Shown here: positions 17,855-21,270 of the stretch, in pieces
Position numbering within the stretch: position 1 is the first letter of the stretch
Layout of the letters: the number at the start of each line of letters is the position of its first letter
Assembly (NCBI GenBank): GCA_964539135.1
Contig: CAZIFG010000022.1
Coordinates: forward strand, 1-21,270
Length of the DNA: 21,270 bases
Direction of reading: 5' to 3'
Source: CAZIFG01 sp964539135
Lineage (GTDB): Bacteria; Margulisbacteria; Marinamargulisbacteria; GCA-2716485; CAZIFG01
Translations under genes and position numbers: made by a program
The notes under the pieces: model-generated
Told to the model about the DNA's origin: nothing
The model's database searches: none
Seen by the model: only the letters and a program-made list of their open reading frames with translations

Positions 17855-17883
17855 TTGTTCCTCTTGCGCCTTTACGCTATAAT
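17855..17883 (+). promoter_or_regulatory. Sigma70-type promoter of the hemF fragment
   Basis: TTGTTC (17855-17860) and a perfect TATAAT (17878-17883) are separated by 17 bases. The expected transcript start is near 17890, giving a leader of about 28 bases before the ATG at 17918. The promoter survives although the gene behind it is truncated. Confidence 0.6.
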
Positions 17884-17917
17884 CTGTGCATGAACTCATT
17901 TAGCCCCATGCGACCAC

Positions 17918-18037
17918 ATGCATGATCTTGTTCTTAGGCTTCAAGACCATATTTGCAGCGCTTTAGAATCTGTTGAAACTGTTCGCTTTAGAGAAGATCT
18001 CTGGGATAGACCAGGTGGGTATAATTCCCCCGGATAA
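17918..18037 (+). pseudogene. hemF: 5' fragment of hemF (aerobic coproporphyrinogen III oxidase), cut by an IS
   Basis: HemF oxidises coproporphyrinogen III to protoporphyrinogen IX in haem synthesis and is normally about 300 residues. Here only the first 34 or so remain: LRLQDHICSALE and RFREDLWDRPGG match the N-terminal family signature, in which RPGG or RPEGG is followed by further glycines. After GG the match stops exactly where an IS terminus begins (18020), and the frame ends at TAA 18035-18037. No other part of hemF is found in the window, including the far side of the IS remnants, so a deletion followed or accompanied the insertion. The ATG at 17918 is in the hemF frame; an earlier ATG at 17890 is out of frame and stops after 11 codons. 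Confidence 0.7.
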
Positions 18038-18167
18038 GGCAAGAAAATGAGATTAAGGCAACGTAATATCCTCCAATAATTTCTTTTGTGTACCAATCTA
18101 TGACGCAATGAACATAAACCCAGCCCCAAGATTTGAGCTTAATCGTATTAGATTTGGCCTTTTTCAT
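17988..18167 (-). pseudogene. IS3-family transposase OrfB core fragment
   Basis: 59 residues in the frame opening at ATG 18167. WGWVYVHCVIDWYTKEIIGG matches the first-aspartate motif of the DDE integrase core. The rest of the catalytic domain is absent: after about residue 40 the frame leaves transposase sequence, crosses the IS terminus and finishes inside the antisense of hemF. Not functional. Confidence 0.6.
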
Positions 18168-18411
18168 AAGAGTTCTTCCGTTTTTTTTAATTCGATCGTT
18201 AACTCACCGATGTGCTGAGTGAGTCTGTCTATTTTCTTTCGCATTCGGTCTTTTTCTTTGTCTAGATCAGGGATAAATACACGCTCAGCGCCGTTTAATA
18301 GGAGGTCTCTCCATTTGTAATATTGTGCTTGGTTGATTTCGTATTTTGTACACAGCTCCGCAACAGGGATTTCACCCCGTATGCCTTCTAATACCACCTG
18401 CATTTTTTGAC
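18020..18411 (-). mobile_element. IS3-family remnant 1, internally deleted
   Basis: On the minus strand this holds a transposase orfA lacking its first codons, a piece of the orfB catalytic core, and the right terminus (TATAATTCCCCCGGATAAGG read from 18020 on the plus strand), similar to the termini at 36-53 and 18412. Most of orfB is missing: the core fragment runs straight into the terminal sequence. Its left end is missing; instead the terminus of remnant 2 abuts its orfA. It interrupts hemF. Confidence 0.7.
18164..18403 (-). pseudogene. IS3-family transposase OrfA, N-terminally truncated
   Basis: Helix-turn-helix type OrfA: MQVVLEGIRGEIPVAELC, KYEINQAQYYKWRDLLL, followed by a leucine-zipper-like coiled coil ending IGELTIELKKTEELL. 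The frame reads on upstream without a stop (HYSQK) into the terminus of remnant 2, so its own first codons are gone and the ATG at 18403 is an internal methionine. OrfA binds the IS ends and is normally followed by OrfB. The TGA at 18166-18164 overlaps an ATG at 18167 that opens the OrfB fragment. Confidence 0.7.
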
Positions 18412-18454
18412 TGTAATGCCCCCAGTTAAGAATGGATAAAAAGTAAAGAGAAAA

Positions 18455-18586
18455 TTAGGCTAGAATCAACTCCTTGATCTGTTTGCGATTGGTGAAGGAT
18501 ATCGTGGCTTGAGCTGGCGTTTTGTAGCGCAAAAATTGGTGAGGAAAATCAGTATTGTAGTTGTGAATCCAAGTCTGAAAGTCAGC
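18455..18586 (-). pseudogene. IS3-family transposase OrfB C-terminal fragment
   Basis: 43 residues containing FQTWIHNYN, DFPHQFLRYKTPAQA, the conserved end of IS3 integrases (usually W-x-x-YN-x-x-RPH-x-x-L-x-Y-x-TP). Stop TAA at 18457-18455 lies 26 bases inside the terminal inverted repeat region. The preceding in-frame codon is TAG, so it cannot be translated from its own element. Confidence 0.7.
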
Positions 18587-18673
18587 CTAAAAATGGAAGG
18601 GTAAATCTCAATCATAAGTTTTGGCTGCTTGTCCAGTTTCGTTTCTTCATGAGTAAGTCTCCTTTTTTAATCA

Positions 18674-18719
18674 GAGAGTCGCCCCTAAAGGCCTTTTTTA
18701 GGGGCCTTTAGGGCGCTCT
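18674..18719. other. Strong hairpin in the leader of IS remnant 2
   Basis: CGCCCCTAAAGGCC and GGCCTTTAGGGCG form a stem of about 13 pairs with a one-base bulge, extended by AGAG/CTCT outside. The loop is T-rich. It lies between the IS end and the orfA ribosome site, where many IS elements carry structures that block read-through from outside promoters. No T-run follows it on either strand, so it is not a typical intrinsic terminator. Confidence 0.5.
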
Positions 18720-18924
18720 ATTCTACCACTTAAACTCTCTTACTTTATCCATTCTTAACTGGGGTCAGTATAAGCACTAAACCTTATTAACCTGTTTTAT
18801 CTCGTCCAGAGGCATTCCTCCCTACACTTTATATTCCTTTTTAAATATAAAATTTAATAATTACACCTATTATTTACGTATTTATTTTTTAATTGTACAC
18901 TCTTTATATTATAAAAAACTCGCC

Positions 18925-18930
18925 AAAGGA
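18925..18930 (+). promoter_or_regulatory. Ribosome-binding site of the armadillo-like gene
   Basis: AAAGGA, 11 bases before the ATG at 18942, a little far but the only candidate. The 169 bases from 18773 to 18941 are AT-rich and otherwise hold nothing I can name; TATATT/TATAAA near 18905-18915 may be part of a promoter but no matching -35 box stands out. Confidence 0.4.
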
Positions 18931-18941
18931 TTCACGCTTTT

Positions 18942-21270
18942 ATGTTCAAAGTTTTAGCATATCCCCCCATATTCGCTATACCTTCACACTCAGCATCTCA
19001 GCTTCTCCGTCTGCTGACATCTCCATCTTTAACCCCCCATGAAATAAAGATTGAGTCTCTAGACGATCTAAAGAAGCTCCTCACGATTGTTAATTCAGCC
19101 ATGCAGACGACTACCCATACACAGCAGACTCAAGACGCTCTAGGTAATTTCTTAAAAAGAATTTCTTTACATTCTGATTGTTTTTTACCAGATAGGCTAC
19201 ACTTAAATAGTCTGCTTAAAGACCTTCTTGTTTATCTTGCGCCCTCTTCAAATCCTCATATTCAAGGCTTTATTGTTAAAACACTGAAAGCGTTATCTCA
19301 GGATAAAATAGGTCAAGACTTCATTATAACTCACGCGGCATATATCCTCCTTCCGCTTAAACCTATAACAGAAACAGTAGCTCAACAGGACATTACCCGG
19401 ACGTTGTGGCTATTAGCCAAAAACCAGGACTATCATACAGACCTTCTTACTCCAGCACTCTCTATTCTCTCTACTATTAAAACAACAACAAACTCAGCCG
19501 CTCAAGTTAATATCTCATGGACTCTGGGTCTATTAGCCAAAAACAAGGACAATCATACAAACCTTCTTACTCCAGCACTCTCTATTCTCTCTAGTATTAA
19601 AACAACAACAAACTCAGCCGCTCAACAGGATATCTCATTTACTCTGGGTCTATTAGCCGAAAACCAGGACAATCACGCCCTTCTTCTCACTGATACGCTC
19701 TCTATTCTCTCTACTATTAAAACGACAACAAGCCCAAAAGCTCAAAAGAATATCTCATGGACTCTGTTTGAATTAGCCAAAAACCAGGACAATCACGCCC
19801 TTCTTCTCACTGATACGCTCTCTATTCTCTCAGCTATGAAAACAACAAGAGACTCAGCCGCTCAACAGAATATCTCATGGACTCTGGGTCTATTAGCCAA
19901 AAACCAGGAGAATCACGCCGCTCTTCGCACTCATGCACTCCCTATTCTCTCTACTATTAAAACAACAAACTCAACCGCTCAAATTAATATCTCATGGACT
20001 CTGTTTGAATTAGCCAAAAACCAGGACAATCACGCCGTTCTTCTCACTGATACGCTCTCTATTCTCTCGACCATTCAAACGACAACAGACTCAAGCACTC
20101 AACGCAACATCGCAGGGGGTCTGTGGCTATTAGCCCAAAACCAGAACAATCACCCAGCCCTTCTCGCTCCAGCACTCTCTATTCTCTCTACTATTAAAAC
20201 AACAACAAGCCCAAAAGCTCAACAGGACATCGCATGGACTCTGGGGCTATTAGCCGAAAACCAGGACAATCACCCAGCCCTTCTCGCTCCAGCACTCTCT
20301 ATTCTCTCGACCATTCAAACTACAACAGACCTAATAGCTCAACGCAACATCGCAGGGACTCTGGCTCACTTAGCCAAAAACCAGGACAATCACCCCGCTC
20401 TTCTCAGTGATGCACTCCATATTCTCTCGACCATTCAAACGACAACAGACTCAAGCACTCAACGCAACATCGCACTGACTCTGGCTTACTTAGCCAAAAA
20501 CCATACCAATCACCCAGCCCTTCTCGCTCCAGCACTCTCTATTCTCTCGACCATTCAAACGACAACAGACTCAAGCACTCAACGCAACATCGCAGGGGGT
20601 CTGTGGCTATTAGCCCAAAACCAGAACAATCACCCAGCCCTTCTCGCTCCAGCACTCTCTATTCTCTCGACCATTCAAACTACAACAGACCTAATAGCTC
20701 AAAGCAACATCGCAGGGACTCTGGCTTGCCTAACCAAAAATTCGGACAATCACGCCCTTCTTCTCACTGATGCACTCTCTATTCTCTCGACCATTCAAAC
20801 GACAACAGACCTAATAGCTCAACGCAACATCGCAGTGACTCTGTGGCTATTAGCCAAAAACCAGGACTATCACGCAGTTCTTCTCGCTGATGCACTCTCT
20901 ATTCTCTCGACCATTCAAAGGACAACAGACCTAATAGCTCAACGCAACATCGCAGTGACTCTGTTTGAATTAGCTAAAAACCATACCAATCACCCAGCCC
21001 TTCTCGCTCCAGCACTCTCTATTCTCTCGACCATTCAAACGACAACAGACCTAATAGCTCAACGCAACATCGCAGTGACTCTGTTTGAATTAGCTAAAAA
21101 CCATACCAATCACCCAGCCCTTCTCGCTCCAGCACTCTCTATTCTCTCGACCATTCAAACGACAACAGACCTAATAGCTCAACGCAACATCGCAGTGACT
21201 CTGTTTGAATTAGCTAAAAACCATACCAATCACCCAGCCCTTCTCGCTCCAGCACTCTCTATTCTCTCGA
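18942..21270 (+). CDS. Armadillo-like 40-residue repeat protein, 3' end beyond the window
   Basis: Open frame from ATG 18942 to the window edge, at least 776 codons, no stop. Residues 1-146 are non-repetitive and helical, starting MFKVLAYPPIF, which echoes the K-I-x-A start of the paralogs. From residue 147 (19380) there are 15 full units and part of a 16th, each 40 residues except unit 5 (39). The pattern is [AT]Q-x-[ND]-I-x-x-TL-x-x-LA-x-N-x-x-x-H-x-x-LL-x-x-AL-x-IL-S-x-I. This matches the armadillo logic: Q-x-x-A-x-x-AL-x-N-LA-x-x-N then I-x-L-x-x-LL. SWTL in several units recalls importin-alpha helix 3. It is the only long plus-strand intact gene here, low in tryptophan outside positions 7 and 10, rich in T, L and S. 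No signal peptide or membrane segment. A binding role is inferred. Confidence 0.8.
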   Translation, partial: MFKVLAYPPIFAIPSHSASQLLRLLTSPSLTPHEIKIESLDDLKKLLTIVNSAMQTTTHTQQTQDALGNFLKRISLHSDCFLPDRLHLNSLLKDLLVYLAPSSNPHIQGFIVKTLKALSQDKIGQDFIITHAAYILLPLKPITETVAQQDITRTLWLLAKNQDYHTDLLTPALSILSTIKTTTNSAAQVNISWTLGLLAKNKDNHTNLLTPALSILSSIKTTTNSAAQQDISFTLGLLAENQDNHALLLTDTLSILSTIKTTTSPKAQKNISWTLFELAKNQDNHALLLTDTLSILSAMKTTRDSAAQQNISWTLGLLAKNQENHAALRTHALPILSTIKTTNSTAQINISWTLFELAKNQDNHAVLLTDTLSILSTIQTTTDSSTQRNIAGGLWLLAQNQNNHPALLAPALSILSTIKTTTSPKAQQDIAWTLGLLAENQDNHPALLAPALSILSTIQTTTDLIAQRNIAGTLAHLAKNQDNHPALLSDALHILSTIQTTTDSSTQRNIALTLAYLAKNHTNHPALLAPALSILSTIQTTTDSSTQRNIAGGLWLLAQNQNNHPALLAPALSILSTIQTTTDLIAQSNIAGTLACLTKNSDNHALLLTDALSILSTIQTTTDLIAQRNIAVTLWLLAKNQDYHAVLLADALSILSTIQRTTDLIAQRNIAVTLFELAKNHTNHPALLAPALSILSTIQTTTDLIAQRNIAVTLFELAKNHTNHPALLAPALSILSTIQTTTDLIAQRNIAVTLFELAKNHTNHPALLAPALSILS
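19380..21270 (+). repeat. In-frame tandem repeat array, 120-bp units
   Basis: Unit starts are at 19380, 19500, 19620, 19740, 19860, 19977, 20097, 20217, 20337, 20457, 20577, 20697, 20817, 20937, 21057 and 21177 (last one partial). Unit 5 is 117 bp because one ACA codon is missing. Early units (1-5) differ from later ones at many bases (ATTAAAACAACAACA versus ATTCAAACGACAACAG). Units 14, 15 and the visible 94 bases of 16 are identical in DNA. The array continues past the window. Confidence 0.9.

Larger units (their letters stand above)
18412..18772 (-). mobile_element. IS3-family remnant 2: 361-bp internally deleted element with both ends
   Basis: Bounded by inverted repeats: TGTAATGCCCCCAGTTAAG from 18412 and, inverted, TATACTGACCCCAGTTAAG from 18772. 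Over about 29 bases they differ at only three places. Between them, on the minus strand, are a leader with a hairpin, an AAGGAG ribosome site and the OrfA start MKKRNWTSSQN (ATG at 18650, TGA at 18614-18612), then directly the last 43 codons of OrfB (18586-18455). Nearly all coding sequence is deleted. With both ends intact it is a MITE-like form that a related transposase could move in trans. Confidence 0.7.

Noticed and set aside
17941..18129. 62-residue minus-strand ORF as a gene
   Set aside because: It is a shadow frame over the OrfB fragment, the IS terminus and the antisense of the hemF fragment.
18674..18719. Hairpin as an intrinsic terminator
   Set aside because: No T-run follows the stem on either strand; its place in the IS leader fits a structure shielding the transposase gene.
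19380..21270. Tandem 120-bp units as a CRISPR array or non-coding satellite
   Set aside because: Units are in one open frame, keep codon phase even in the 117-bp unit, differ at amino-acid level in a patterned way, and have no unique spacers.
19380..21270. TAL-effector repeats
   Set aside because: The variable pair is reminiscent, but the unit is 40 not 33-35 residues and lacks the LTPEQVVAIAS and GGKQALE motifs; the spacing of conserved residues fits armadillo repeats better.

Overview
The window looks like an accessory, decaying region of a host-associated, probably intracellular, proteobacterium. It is AT-rich and holds long ankyrin-type and alpha-solenoid repeat proteins, worn IS3-family remnants, and three broken metabolic genes (pyrD-like, a FAD oxidoreductase, hemF). 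Shine-Dalgarno sequences and sigma70-like promoters are present, which argues against Bacteroidetes. The hemF fragment carries an RPGG motif that faintly suggests an alphaproteobacterium, but the taxon cannot be fixed from this sequence.

Layout. Positions 1-53 are the 3' end of an IS3-family copy whose terminal bases supply the stop codon of a minus-strand methyltransferase-like gene (49-1437). A pyrD-like gene (1568-2614, minus) is cut by one in-frame TGA. Positions 2663-13464 hold five minus-strand paralogs, here called E-D-C-B-A in order of transcription. They overlap by 4-8 bases or sit 3 bases apart, so they form one translationally coupled operon. A FAD oxidoreductase pseudogene (13586-14619, plus) separates this operon from a sixth paralog, F (14630-17767, minus). 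At 17918-18037 a 5' fragment of hemF, still behind a good promoter, runs into IS remnants (18020-18772) that carry internal deletions. From 18942 to the window edge a plus-strand reading frame encodes an armadillo-like protein of about 16 units of 40 residues. It has no stop inside the window.

How the parts fit. The six paralogs share an N-terminal K-I-x-A motif, a long alpha-helical N-domain (A, D, F), a central ankyrin-like block, and a C-terminal repeat of about 36-40 residues built round an E-E-K/I-L core. All five operon members end in an acidic or hydrophilic stretch followed by K-[KR]-x-[KR], which resembles a monopartite nuclear localisation signal or a basic type IV secretion tail. 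The armadillo-like protein keeps a fixed scaffold but varies at a few positions per unit, and its last three units are identical in DNA. The picture is a locus of large, actively diversifying, effector-like proteins kept intact while metabolic genes around them decay. The effector role is inference; no secretion system is visible here.
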